From: Bacteroidota bacterium
Lineage (GTDB): Bacteria > Bacteroidota > Bacteroidia > Chitinophagales > Chitinophagaceae
Assembly: GCA_005883765.1 (NCBI GenBank)
Contig: VBAQ01000157.1
Location: forward strand, 26,999 to 76,557
Direction of reading: 5' to 3'
Length of the DNA stretch: 49,559 bases
In this document: positions 33,662-41,708 of the stretch, piece by piece
How positions within the stretch are numbered: position 1 is the first letter of the stretch
Layout of the letters: every line of letters begins with the position of its first letter
The notes under the pieces: model-generated
Database searches by the model: none
Told to the model about the DNA's origin: nothing
What the model saw: only the letters and a program-made list of their open reading frames with translations
Translations under genes and position numbers: made by a program

Positions 33662-34137
33662 ACTTAAAATATTTTTTTATGAAACCAGGTAGCAGATTAA
33701 CAGTAGCAAAAACACTGCTTGTTCTTTTTTGCTTCGCCCTGTTCTCTTTTGCTTCAAAATGGGGCGGTGATAGTTTTGAAATTTGGCTGAACGGTAAAAT
33801 GGTACTTCAGCAATTTGTGCATGTATCGAAAGGCGTTCAAACCCTCCAGTTAAGTCAAACTTCTGAAAATGAGAAGTTGGACATTTATTACAGCCATTGT
33901 GGTCGAACCGGAAGCAATAGGTACATCACTATTAAAGATGAGAATGGTCGTCCGCTCAAGGTTTGGAAGTTTTCTGATTCTAACGCGGCGATGTCATTTA
34001 GATTGAAAGAGATTTTGGGCTTGAAAAAGAATAAGGATAGCAGGCTGAGTCTTTTCTATTCATCCAAACAACTTCCAGCTGGCAGGTTGCTTGCGACATT
34101 GAACACGTCAAAGGAAAATAGCATTGCCAGCAAATAA
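33658..34137 (+). CDS. Small exported protein of unknown function
   Basis: 159 residues from ATG 33658, overlapping the preceding stop by ATGA; ATG 33679 (MKPGSRLTV) is the alternative start. The signal peptide core is TLLVLFCFALFSFASK. The mature region starts WGGDSFEIWLNGKMVLQQFV and continues with VSKGVQTLQLSQTSENEKLDI, YYSHCGRTGSNRYITIKDENG and PLKVWKFSD, a compact beta-rich domain I recall from many Bacteroidota proteins, where it has no assigned function. A charged low-complexity tail follows. Confidence 0.65.
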   Translation: MNLKYFFMKPGSRLTVAKTLLVLFCFALFSFASKWGGDSFEIWLNGKMVLQQFVHVSKGVQTLQLSQTSENEKLDIYYSHCGRTGSNRYITIKDENGRPLKVWKFSDSNAAMSFRLKEILGLKKNKDSRLSLFYSSKQLPAGRLLATLNTSKENSIASK

Positions 34138-34172
34138 GGAGAGCTGACCTCACTTTCAATGAACCCGATTTT

Positions 34173-34598
34173 TTAGAGAAGTATTTTATAAAATTTTTCC
34201 AGCTCTGCCAGTTCTGTAGGTGAGAGTGGTTCGTTATTATCATATTTTGATTTAAAAAACAATACTCTTTTGTGCTGTGGATATTTCTCCAGGATAGATG
34301 AAACCATTCGACCAATGGTTTCATCTTTTGTATATAATGGTTTCGGCGTTGGGGGAGTGGACTTATAGCGGGTTGGTCTTTTTAATATTTCCGCTTCTAA
34401 TGTGGCAAGCCAATTAGGTGGTATTGTTCCAATCTTAGCGGCTTTTTTATAAAGTCCTTCTAATTGTTTTTTGCTTAGCCCGCCTCTCTCCTGGTACTGA
34501 AATGATAAACTTTGAATGAATGAGGAATGAGGATAGACAAGCAGCGCTGCCTGCAATATATCATTGATAATATCTACGTCAGGTTTTTTTCTGTACAT
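34173..34598 (-). CDS. Hypothetical protein with an internal duplication
   Basis: 141 residues, no signal peptide, basic and helical. Two halves share a pattern: IINDILQAALLVYPHSSFIQSL then SFQYQERGGLSKKQLEGLYK; and IGRMVSSILEKYPQHKRVLFF then KSKYDNNEPLSPTELAELEKFY. Each is helix, YPxxxxxxxF, K/QY, a turn, LS, helix. A Pro-rich linker (STPPTPKPLY) separates them. I know no function. It lies 22 bases behind the YccF-like gene on the same strand, so both may share a transcript. Confidence 0.6.
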   Translation of the reverse strand: MYRKKPDVDIINDILQAALLVYPHSSFIQSLSFQYQERGGLSKKQLEGLYKKAAKIGTIPPNWLATLEAEILKRPTRYKSTPPTPKPLYTKDETIGRMVSSILEKYPQHKRVLFFKSKYDNNEPLSPTELAELEKFYKILL

Positions 34599-34619
34599 AA
34601 CAGAAATTAAAATTTTAGT

Positions 34620-34997
34620 TTATGCAGGAACAATTTTTCTCCCGAACGGCATGAGGGAAATTTCTACGAGTTTAAAGTGTTGTCGGCCCCAGGGAATTCC
34701 AATGATCGTAATGCACAAAATAAATCCCATTACGATGTGAATGATAGCAGTGTACCATCCCCCGCACAAGATCCAGATAAGGTTGAAAACAAGATTTAAG
34801 CAACCCAGGTCGCTGCCATCGCTGATTATTTTTTTGCCGAATGGCCACAATACCACTTGGGCCAATTTAAAACATTGGAGACCCCAGGGAATGCCAATGA
34901 CAGTAATACACAAAACGAGGCCGCCAATAAAATATCCAAGGGCAGCGAGCAAGCCACCAAAAATTAACCAAACCAGGTTTCCCAATAGATTGTCCAT
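34620..34997 (-). CDS. yccF: YccF domain inner-membrane protein
   Basis: 125 residues made of two copies of the YccF unit. Each has a membrane span followed by the signature LCITVIGIPWGLQCFKLAQVVLWPFGKKI (copy 1, about residues 29-57) and LCITIIGIPWGRQHFKLVEISLMPFGRKI (copy 2, about 93-121). The family is widespread, membrane embedded and without a firmly known function. Length agrees with the family. Likely co-transcribed with the gene downstream at 34173-34598. Confidence 0.8.
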   Translation of the reverse strand: MDNLLGNLVWLIFGGLLAALGYFIGGLVLCITVIGIPWGLQCFKLAQVVLWPFGKKIISDGSDLGCLNLVFNLIWILCGGWYTAIIHIVMGFILCITIIGIPWGRQHFKLVEISLMPFGRKIVPA

Positions 34998-35009
34998 CTC
35001 TTGTTTTTG

Positions 35010-35195
35010 TTACAATAAAAGAAGTGATAGGATATAGACGACCAGTAGTGTTGTCGTGCCCATAAGAATTGTGGCTACAGAATAGGCTCTCAACATTGCT
35101 TTCATCTCAAGATCTGAAAATTTCGAAATTACCCAGAAATAAGCATCGTTTGAATGAGAGATCAAAGCCAACATGAAAAAGGGAGTCGGAGCTAT
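35010..35195 (-). pseudogene. C-terminal remnant of a GntP-family permease
   Basis: Starting at the codon right after the stop of the PfkB kinase and in the same frame, 61 sense codons are open to TAA at 35010-35012. They read as a hydrophobic membrane C-terminus: ALISHSNDAYFWVISKF, then MLRAYSVATILMGTTTLLVV and YILSLLLL. The SHxNDxxFW motif followed by two spans is the hallmark C-terminal end of GntP-type gluconate:H+ symporters. About 380 N-terminal residues are missing, so this is a deletion remnant. An internal ATG (35174) could start a 54-residue peptide, but function is unlikely. Confidence 0.65.
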
Positions 35196-36119
35196 CTATC
35201 CCAATTCGATGTCAAAATTCACGAGCTCACGAAACAGGCGAAGACGTTTGTCAATGTCTTCTTTTTTTATTTCTTTCAACCTGATGGGGCCGAATTTTTC
35301 TACGCAAAAACTTGCCATCGCGCTTCCGACAATAATGGCGGTTTTCATGTTCTCAAATGATACATCTCTTGTTTTTGCTAAATGTCCGATAAATCCGCCC
35401 GCAAATGTATCCCCGGCGCCAGTGGGATCAAACACATCTTCCAATGGTAAGGCAGGAGCAAAAAAAACTTTGTCACCGTGAAAAAGCAGGGCACCATGTT
35501 CGCCTTTTTTTACAATAAGAAATTTCGGACCCATAAGCAAAATGGATCGGGCGGCTTTTACCAGCGAATACTGTCCACTGAGCTGCCTGGCTTCTGCATC
35601 ATTCACCAATAAGACGTCTATTTGACTCAACACTTTTTCAAGGTCGGTCATTGCAGTTTCCATCCAAAAATTCATTGTGTCCATGACAATCAACTTCGGC
35701 CTTTTTTTTAATTGTCTTATCACGCTCATTTGGACGGCTGGTTGCAAATTTCCCAGCATTAAGAATTCTGACCCCTGGTAATTCTCCGGCATTTGGGGGT
35801 TGAAATCAGCAAGGACATTCAGGTCAGTTATCAACGTGTCACGGCTATTCATATCCGCATGGTAACGCCCACTCCAGAAAAAAGATTTTTTATCTTTTCT
35901 CGTTTCCACTCCATCCATTGCTACGCCCCTGGTAATGAGCTGGTCTATTTCTTCTTTCGGGAAATCGTATCCGATGATAGAAACCTGGTTGATCGGCCGT
36001 ATAAAATTGCTGGCCGCATAAGCTGCATAAATGGCCGAGCCACCAATGATCTGGTCTGTTTTTCCAAAAGGTGTTTCTATTGCATCGAAGGCCATTGTGC
36101 CAACAACTATCAGGGACAT
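35196..36119 (-). CDS. PfkB family carbohydrate/nucleoside kinase
   Basis: 307 residues. N-terminal GGSAIYAAYAASNF matches PfkB signature 1 and the C-terminal DPTGAGDTFAGGFIGHLA is signature 2, with the catalytic Asp in GAGD. The middle LIVMDTMNFWMETAM and LLVNDAEARQLSG are the conserved helix-strand elements near the ATP site. The family phosphorylates sugars or nucleosides (ribose, adenosine, fructose). The phosphate acceptor is not clear; Bacteroidota proteins of this sort are usually called sugar or adenosine kinases. The permease remnant fused behind its stop suggests a once-adjacent transporter gene. Confidence 0.8.
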   Translation of the reverse strand: MSLIVVGTMAFDAIETPFGKTDQIIGGSAIYAAYAASNFIRPINQVSIIGYDFPKEEIDQLITRGVAMDGVETRKDKKSFFWSGRYHADMNSRDTLITDLNVLADFNPQMPENYQGSEFLMLGNLQPAVQMSVIRQLKKRPKLIVMDTMNFWMETAMTDLEKVLSQIDVLLVNDAEARQLSGQYSLVKAARSILLMGPKFLIVKKGEHGALLFHGDKVFFAPALPLEDVFDPTGAGDTFAGGFIGHLAKTRDVSFENMKTAIIVGSAMASFCVEKFGPIRLKEIKKEDIDKRLRLFRELVNFDIELG

Positions 36120-36272
36120 GCACCGGGAAATTAGTAATTAGGAATTTGTTATGGCGGGCAATATTAAGCAAAAGTTTCAAGTTCGGCACCCGCAGTTTAA
36201 ACCTCTGTGAAACGCGATCAGGCTTCAAAAGCCGGCGACATGGAACATCAATATGAGTGCTTATCTTTGGGT

Positions 36273-36860
36273 ATGGCCCAACCACTACGTCGGAAATCAT
36301 CAAAAAGGGAAGTCATACTTATCAAAGCAGCTTCCATGTTCAAGGATAAGGGCTTTGCCGCCTCCTCGATGCGTGATCTGGCCGAAACAGTTGGCATCGA
36401 AGCAGCCAGCCTGTACAACCATATTAAATCCAAATCGGAGATCTTGCAGGAGATCATTTTTCATGCGGCTACCGAGTGCAATGTTCACCTGGAAGAAGTA
36501 GACGTGGAAGAGAAGTCCTCGCTAAAAAAAATTGAAGAGATCATCCGCTTTCATGTGCGCATGATGCTGAACCGTTTTGAAGAATATCATGTGATGACTC
36601 ATGAATGGATACATCTTTCTGAGCCCCATCTCACAAATTTTATCGGCCAGCGCCGCAGTTATGTACAGCGACTTGAGGCCATCGTTGAACAGGGAATAAA
36701 AAATAAAGAAATGAAACCCGTTGTACCTTATGTAGCTGTACTCACCATTCTTTCTGCAGTACGTGGTCTCGAATTCTGGCACCGCAGCCAGAAAAAATAT
36801 TCTCCGCAGCAAATGGAAGATAATATGGTGATGCATTTGATCACAGGCCTCCAGGCGTGA
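36273..36860 (+). CDS. TetR/AcrR family regulator, likely of phenylacetate genes
   Basis: 195 residues from ATG 36273 (MAQPLRRKSS); ATG 36240 would add 11 residues. The N-terminal HTH reads ASSMRDLAETVGIEAASLYNHIKSKSEILQ, with KDKGFAASSM before it. The C-terminal ligand domain is helical (VRMMLNRFEEYHVMTHEWIHL, VLTILSAVRGLEFWHR). Its position 72 bases upstream of paaE on the same strand suggests it is the paa regulator (PaaR-like), responding to phenylacetyl-CoA or a related CoA ester. That role is inferred from location only. Confidence 0.75.
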   Translation: MAQPLRRKSSKREVILIKAASMFKDKGFAASSMRDLAETVGIEAASLYNHIKSKSEILQEIIFHAATECNVHLEEVDVEEKSSLKKIEEIIRFHVRMMLNRFEEYHVMTHEWIHLSEPHLTNFIGQRRSYVQRLEAIVEQGIKNKEMKPVVPYVAVLTILSAVRGLEFWHRSQKKYSPQQMEDNMVMHLITGLQA

Positions 36861-36932
36861 TTTATTTATTTTTACCTCTTTCTTTGTTCAGGGAATTAAT
36901 AATTGCGAATTTGGAATCAGACTCCTTGTGCC

Positions 36933-38012
36933 ATGTCAATACACTTTCAAAAGCTTGAGGTGAAAGAAGTCAGAAGAGAAACTCCCGAGTGTGTTTCCGT
37001 ATTGTTTCGAGTTCCGGACGAAATAAAAAAAGATTTTTTATACAAGCAAGGGCAAAGTCTTACCATGCGCACTTTTTTGGGTGGTGAAGAAGTTCGAAGA
37101 ACTTACTCCATTTGCGCTTCGCCACTTGACAATGAGTGGAGGGTAGCGATCAAAAAACAGGAAGGCGGCCTATTTTCAAATTTTGCGAATGAAACATTGA
37201 AGCCAGGTGATTTCTTGGAAGTAATGGAGCCGGTGGGGAAATTTTATACAGAACTTCAGCCCGGGAATAAAAAAACTTATGTGGCATTTGCGGCTGGCAG
37301 CGGCATCACTCCCGTTATTTCTATTATCAAAACTACATTGCGAATCGAGCCACAAAGTCAATTCACGCTAGTGTACGGAAATAAGTATAAAAACTCTATC
37401 ATTTTTAAGGAGGAACTGGAGGCATTGAAAGATAAATTTATTGACCGGTTTAGGATCATTCATATTTTAAGTCGTGAGCGAACCGATGCGTCAATAAACA
37501 GTGGAAGAATTGATCTCAATAAATTGAATGGACTGAGCAAGTTGATCCGTTACAAGAATGTGGACGAATTTTTTATCTGCGGCCCCGAGGAGATGATCTT
37601 TTGTGTAAAGGAGTTTTTGGAGAGCAATGGTATTGACAAAAAGAAGATACACTTTGAATTATTTACTACGCCCGGAGAAGTGAAAGGCACAAGGACTAAG
37701 GAACAAGTTACGCGAAGGCAAGAAGGACCAAAAAGCAAGATCAGCGTTAAGCTTGATGGAATAAGTTTTGATTTTGAGCTTGGCGTGAATGACGAACCCA
37801 TATTGGATGCTGCGTTAAAGCAAGGAGCAGACTTGCCCTTTGCCTGCAAAGGAGGTGTATGCTGCACCTGTAAAGCGAAACTCATCCAGGGGAAAGTTGA
37901 TATGGAAGTGCATTGGGGACTGGAAGAAGAAGAGATTGAACAAGGATATATTCTAACTTGCCAGTCTCATCCCAAGACGGAAACGGTGGCAGTAGATTTC
38001 GACATAAAATAA
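36933..38012 (+). CDS. paaE: Phenylacetyl-CoA epoxidase reductase subunit PaaE
   Basis: 359 residues from ATG 36933 (MSIHFQKLEVKE). An N-terminal ferredoxin-NADP reductase domain has the FAD motif RTYSICAS and the NADPH region FAAGSGITPVISIIK and FFICGPEEMI. A C-terminal plant-type 2Fe-2S domain carries CKGGVCCTC (Cys-x4-Cys-x2-Cys) and the last Cys in ILTCQSHP. PaaE passes electrons from NADPH to the di-iron PaaA, which epoxidises the ring of phenylacetyl-CoA with PaaB and PaaC. It is separated from paaA by 6.2 kb of amino-sugar genes. Confidence 0.9.
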   Translation: MSIHFQKLEVKEVRRETPECVSVLFRVPDEIKKDFLYKQGQSLTMRTFLGGEEVRRTYSICASPLDNEWRVAIKKQEGGLFSNFANETLKPGDFLEVMEPVGKFYTELQPGNKKTYVAFAAGSGITPVISIIKTTLRIEPQSQFTLVYGNKYKNSIIFKEELEALKDKFIDRFRIIHILSRERTDASINSGRIDLNKLNGLSKLIRYKNVDEFFICGPEEMIFCVKEFLESNGIDKKKIHFELFTTPGEVKGTRTKEQVTRRQEGPKSKISVKLDGISFDFELGVNDEPILDAALKQGADLPFACKGGVCCTCKAKLIQGKVDMEVHWGLEEEEIEQGYILTCQSHPKTETVAVDFDIK

Positions 38013-38042
38013 AACGTACGATCTTTCTAAAATTTTTTACGA

Positions 38043-38786
38043 ATGAAATTTATTGTTAATGATGATTACGAAGCGTTGTCAATTCACGCTGCAAATGACC
38101 TGATTGAAGCGACCCGGTCATCGAAAAATCCTCTTGTGTGTACTGCCTCCGGCGATAGCCCGGCCGGATCATACAAAAAGATCGTCGAGAAAGTTCAGAA
38201 AAAACAATTGGATGTTTCAGACTGGCTTTTTGTTGGATTAGATGAGTGGGTTGGAATGAATGGAAGTGATGAAGGCAGTTGCCGCTATCATTTAGATCAA
38301 CAATTGTTTTGTCCTTTGCAAATAGCCGAGGAAAAGATCTGTTTCTTTGACGGAAAAGCAAAAGATTTGGAAGAAGAATGTCAGCGAGTCGAAAATTTTA
38401 TTCAAAAGCACAATGGCATAAATGTGGCCATACTAGGTTTGGGCATGAATGGGCATGTAGGAATGAATGAGCCGGGCACCGCACGAACCATCCGTTCGCA
38501 CGCTGCAGATCTTCACAGTACTACGCAACAGGTAGGTCAAAAATATTTCAGGAAGGAACAAGAACTTCGCCAGGGCATAACCTTAGGACTAGCCACATTG
38601 ATGGAAGCAAAACATCTTATGCTATTGATCAATGGCAAGCATAAAGCTGAAATTACAAAGAGGGTATTTGAAGAAAAAATTTCAGAGGAGCTACCTGCCA
38701 GTTTGCTGCGAGGTCATCCCAGTTTTAGCGTTTATCTTGAACCAGCTTCGGCACAGCTAATGCGGCTACAGTTACAAAAATCATGA
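38043..38786 (+). CDS. nagB: Glucosamine-6-phosphate deaminase-like protein
   Basis: 247 residues of the NagB/6-phosphogluconolactonase superfamily. Landmarks are CTASGDSPAGSYKKI near residue 33, the acid motif GLDEWVGM near 76 and LGLGMNGHVGMNEPG near 134-148, which has the catalytic His-Gly and Glu-Pro of the deaminase branch. It would convert glucosamine-6-phosphate to fructose-6-phosphate and ammonia. The stop overlaps the ATG of the ROK kinase (ATGA), so the two were an operon. The amino-sugar genes downstream support the deaminase call. Confidence 0.8.
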   Translation: MKFIVNDDYEALSIHAANDLIEATRSSKNPLVCTASGDSPAGSYKKIVEKVQKKQLDVSDWLFVGLDEWVGMNGSDEGSCRYHLDQQLFCPLQIAEEKICFFDGKAKDLEEECQRVENFIQKHNGINVAILGLGMNGHVGMNEPGTARTIRSHAADLHSTTQQVGQKYFRKEQELRQGITLGLATLMEAKHLMLLINGKHKAEITKRVFEEKISEELPASLLRGHPSFSVYLEPASAQLMRLQLQKS

Positions 38787-39630
38787 AAAAAGAAACAATT
38801 CTTGGAATTGATCTTGGCGGCACCAATGTGCGTGGAGGATCGGTTAGAGAAAATAAATTGTCTTCGATCCTTTCTCAGCGTATTAATTCCAGCGGCTCAG
38901 TTGACGAAGTCTTAGCACAATTGTTTGACCTGGTTGATCGTTCACTTGATGCTTCACCCAACGCGATCGGGATAGGTGTTCCAGGATTAGTGGATACTGA
39001 ACAATTGTTTATGATGTCGTCAATATTCCATCTTGGAAGCAGGTGCCATTGAGAAAACTAATTGCAGATCGTTATCATTTACCTGTTTTCATTAATAATG
39101 ATGCAAACTGCTTTGCCCTTGGTGAATTTTATTTTGGAAAAGGCAGGGGATCCGATTCGATGATTGGATTAACGATCGGAACGGGACTCGGGAGCGGAAT
39201 AATTATCAATAAAAAATTATATCCCGGCAAACACGGAGGAGCCGGTGAATTTGGAATGATCGATTATCTGGACAAATATGTTGAATACTATGCCAGCGGC
39301 CAGTTTTTTCAAAATGTTTACCAAGTGGATGGGCAGGCTGTTTTTAAAAAAGCAGAAGAAGGAGACAGAGAGGCAATGAAAATGTATGAAGAAATGGGCG
39401 CTCATTTGGGAAATGCGATCAAGATGGTCTTGTATGCTTTAGATGTAGAGTTAATCGTACTCGGCGGATCAGTTCGAAAGGCATGGCCTTATTTTAATAC
39501 TTCGATGTGGAGGCAAATCAAAACACTTGCCTTTCAAAAAGCAAAGGAGAATGTTCGAATCGAGATTTCAGAACTAGAAAACAGTGGGATACTTGGAGCA
39601 GCCGCTCTGTATTACGACGTGCACTCGTGA
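38783..39630 (+). pseudogene. ROK family sugar kinase split by a frameshift
   Basis: The first frame (38783-39052) has the ROK ATP motif GIDLGGTNVRGG and runs through GIGVPGLVDTEQ, then drifts into nonsense. The other frame carries the expected continuation IVYDVVNIPSWKQVPLRKLIAD from about 39004, NNDANCFALGE with the catalytic Asp, LTIGTGLGSGI and the C-terminal LIVLGGSVRKAWPY, ending at 39630. The break is at about 39002-39006, consistent with loss of one base or four. The zinc-binding CxCGxxGC of many ROK kinases is absent. It likely was a glucosamine, N-acetylglucosamine or glucose kinase; a sequencing error cannot be excluded. Confidence 0.8.
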
Positions 39631-39721
39631 TTTTTTCATAATGTAGTAAGGTGTTGACTTTTTGGTTATCTATAAGATTTAGACGAGTGATTGGCCGCAA
39701 TCTACTCGTATCATGGTCATT

Positions 39722-41557
39722 TTACCTGCTGTTCAATTTATCACTTAATTCTTCCAGCAACTTCTTCCCTTTTTCTACATCGGCTTTTATTTTTTCTGTT
39801 TCAAAGTTTTTTTCCTGATTGAATGATTGCATGTGTTTATCTAGTTCCTGGACCAATTGTTTAACCCGGCTGTCTTTAGATGATTGTGCCTTTTGTTTAA
39901 TTATCCTGATTTTTTCATAATCCACAATCCCTTCTCTTAATTTTTCAAAGCGGATACTGCTATTAGCACCGGGATAGATTAGAAAGCAATCACCCGCGGC
40001 CCATGAACCAAAACGTGCATCTCTCAAAGGATCGGCTGGCCAGGCATCGTAGGCCCATCTCAGGAAACCATCGTAATGGTGCGCATATGTGTACCAACCC
40101 AACCATCTGCCCTCAATGGGAGGAGAAAATATGAAGGTGTTAGGTTTTGGTGGGGTACAGCAAATATAGAATGTTGACGTGCGGGCTTGTGAGGAGCGTT
40201 TATCGACCTGGTCAACGCGGGGTTCTTGTCCAAAAACTGAAGAGTAATCACTCACCAGCATATCGAGTTCCGGGTGCCAGTCCCCGGCATAAGTTATAAG
40301 CCATTTCTTTGAGTTGTCTTTAACCACTTTTATTGCAGCCAGCGTTTGATCCATTCCACTTTCATTGATACCGATATAAGTTTTATTGAGCCAGCCTTTC
40401 TTTTGGAGATGTATCCGGAGGTCATTTAAAAAAATATTGTATGCCGTTTTGAATGTGTCCGATTGGGGAGGCCACGATTCATAAACATAGTTACCTGTTT
40501 TTTCATTCATATAACGAAACCGGTTGTTGTAGGGCAGCGGCGAATAAATGGTAATGGCCTTGTCTATGCCGAGACTCATTGCCAACTCTACGTACTGATC
40601 AAAAATATTATAATCAAATTTCCATGATCCATTTTTTTGTTTTATCCATTCTATCATTCCCCCTTCGGTGCTGTATTCATTGTCTCCCCACGGAGAATGT
40701 ACGCCATAGGTAGTAATGAACGTGCCGCCCACATCAGCATACAATTGCAAATGTTTTTTCAGCAACTCCTTATGCTCCTTGCCCCAGGGCTTAACGTGAT
40801 AATATTCTGCGATCACCCACGGATTTTGCCAGAGGTCCAGCCGAAACCTCCAGTCATGCGGTTTAGGCAATGATTGATTTTGCACCCTGACTTTTATATT
40901 CAAATCGACATGTTCATTCTCTGCCTGCACTTTGATGGTGCCAGTATACGTGCCAGGTTCGGCATCTTCGGGTATGTTGATGGACAGCCAGGCAGGTCTT
41001 ACTGTTTTTCCCGGCAGATCAAAACGATCAGTTCCGCCGCTGGTCAGTGGGACAAATCTGTCCGGCAATAAATATGCTCTGTCGGATGGTCCTCCACCGC
41101 AGCTTGCATCTTTTGCATTGTAAGGATAATTGGATAAAACATAGCAGACTTTATTGAGCTGAATATTTTTTTCACTCAATATTTTGCCCTTTTCATTCCT
41201 GAGATCATTTAAAATAAAATGAACTTGATCAACTGTGTCCTTCGACCAGGCAAGGATCTGAGCATTTAATCTTTCGCCTTTCCACCCGCTTTCGGACCAC
41301 GACAAAGTTTCAGCATTTAATCCGGGCACCTCAGTTCTGAAATATGATTCATTGGTAGATGCGAATGAGACGTGAAATGCCTTCTTCAGGGCATTCCAGG
41401 CGCTGATGTTTATTGTTGAATCATAAGTGTATTCTTCCTGGTAATGTGAACCAGGGACTGGTAATTTCGAAAAATCGACCTGGCCTTTGTATACTTGTCC
41501 ATAAACGACCGGAGCAAGTAAATAGAACAAACAACACCCCAATAAAACACTTTTCAT
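39722..41557 (-). CDS. DUF4091 / GH123-like glycoside hydrolase
   Basis: 611 residues from ATG 41557 (MKSVLLGCCLF); a longer frame to 41620 reads through a hairpin and is unlikely. Signal peptide ends at VVYGQ. The N-terminal part is beta-rich (residues 30-230). Then comes a TIM-barrel-like domain with RLDLWQNPWVIAEYYHVKPW, GGTFITTYGVHSPWGD and YIGINESGMDQ at the presumed active site, and the DUF4091 tail with GWYTYAHHYDGFLRWAYDAWPADPL and LREGIVDYEKIRII. Relatives in GH123 remove beta-linked N-acetylgalactosamine with an Asp-Glu pair; here the pair aligns by eye to Asn-Glu, so mechanism is uncertain. Confidence 0.7.
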   Translation of the reverse strand: MKSVLLGCCLFYLLAPVVYGQVYKGQVDFSKLPVPGSHYQEEYTYDSTINISAWNALKKAFHVSFASTNESYFRTEVPGLNAETLSWSESGWKGERLNAQILAWSKDTVDQVHFILNDLRNEKGKILSEKNIQLNKVCYVLSNYPYNAKDASCGGGPSDRAYLLPDRFVPLTSGGTDRFDLPGKTVRPAWLSINIPEDAEPGTYTGTIKVQAENEHVDLNIKVRVQNQSLPKPHDWRFRLDLWQNPWVIAEYYHVKPWGKEHKELLKKHLQLYADVGGTFITTYGVHSPWGDNEYSTEGGMIEWIKQKNGSWKFDYNIFDQYVELAMSLGIDKAITIYSPLPYNNRFRYMNEKTGNYVYESWPPQSDTFKTAYNIFLNDLRIHLQKKGWLNKTYIGINESGMDQTLAAIKVVKDNSKKWLITYAGDWHPELDMLVSDYSSVFGQEPRVDQVDKRSSQARTSTFYICCTPPKPNTFIFSPPIEGRWLGWYTYAHHYDGFLRWAYDAWPADPLRDARFGSWAAGDCFLIYPGANSSIRFEKLREGIVDYEKIRIIKQKAQSSKDSRVKQLVQELDKHMQSFNQEKNFETEKIKADVEKGKKLLEELSDKLNSR

Positions 41558-41578
41558 AGTCTTTGTTTTTTTAACAAC

Positions 41579-41624
41579 ACGGACAGGAGAAGATCCTGTC
41601 CGTAACTTGCCACCTTGCAAGTTA
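41579..41624. repeat. Two adjacent hairpins in the transporter-hydrolase spacer
   Basis: Hairpin 1: ACGGACAGGA (41579-41588), loop GAAGA, TCCTGTCCGT (41594-41603), a perfect 10-bp stem. Hairpin 2: TAACTTG (41603-41609) with CAAGTTA (41618-41624). They lie just upstream of the DUF4091 start and after the transporter stop on the minus strand. No U-run follows on that strand, so mRNA processing or a dispersed repeat is likelier than termination. Confidence 0.6.
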
Positions 41625-41708
41625 ACTATTTAAGCCATTGAGAATTTCGGGCATCTGTCGATGCGAATTCTATTGAATAAATTAATCCTGTCTTAAAAAA
41701 ATATTGAA

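Noticed and set aside
41558-41620. N-terminal extension of the DUF4091 gene, at first tRNA-like (GSSPVRVV peptide)
   Set aside because: The DNA forms two simple hairpins and no cloverleaf, anticodon arm or CCA end was found; the signal peptide begins at 41557.
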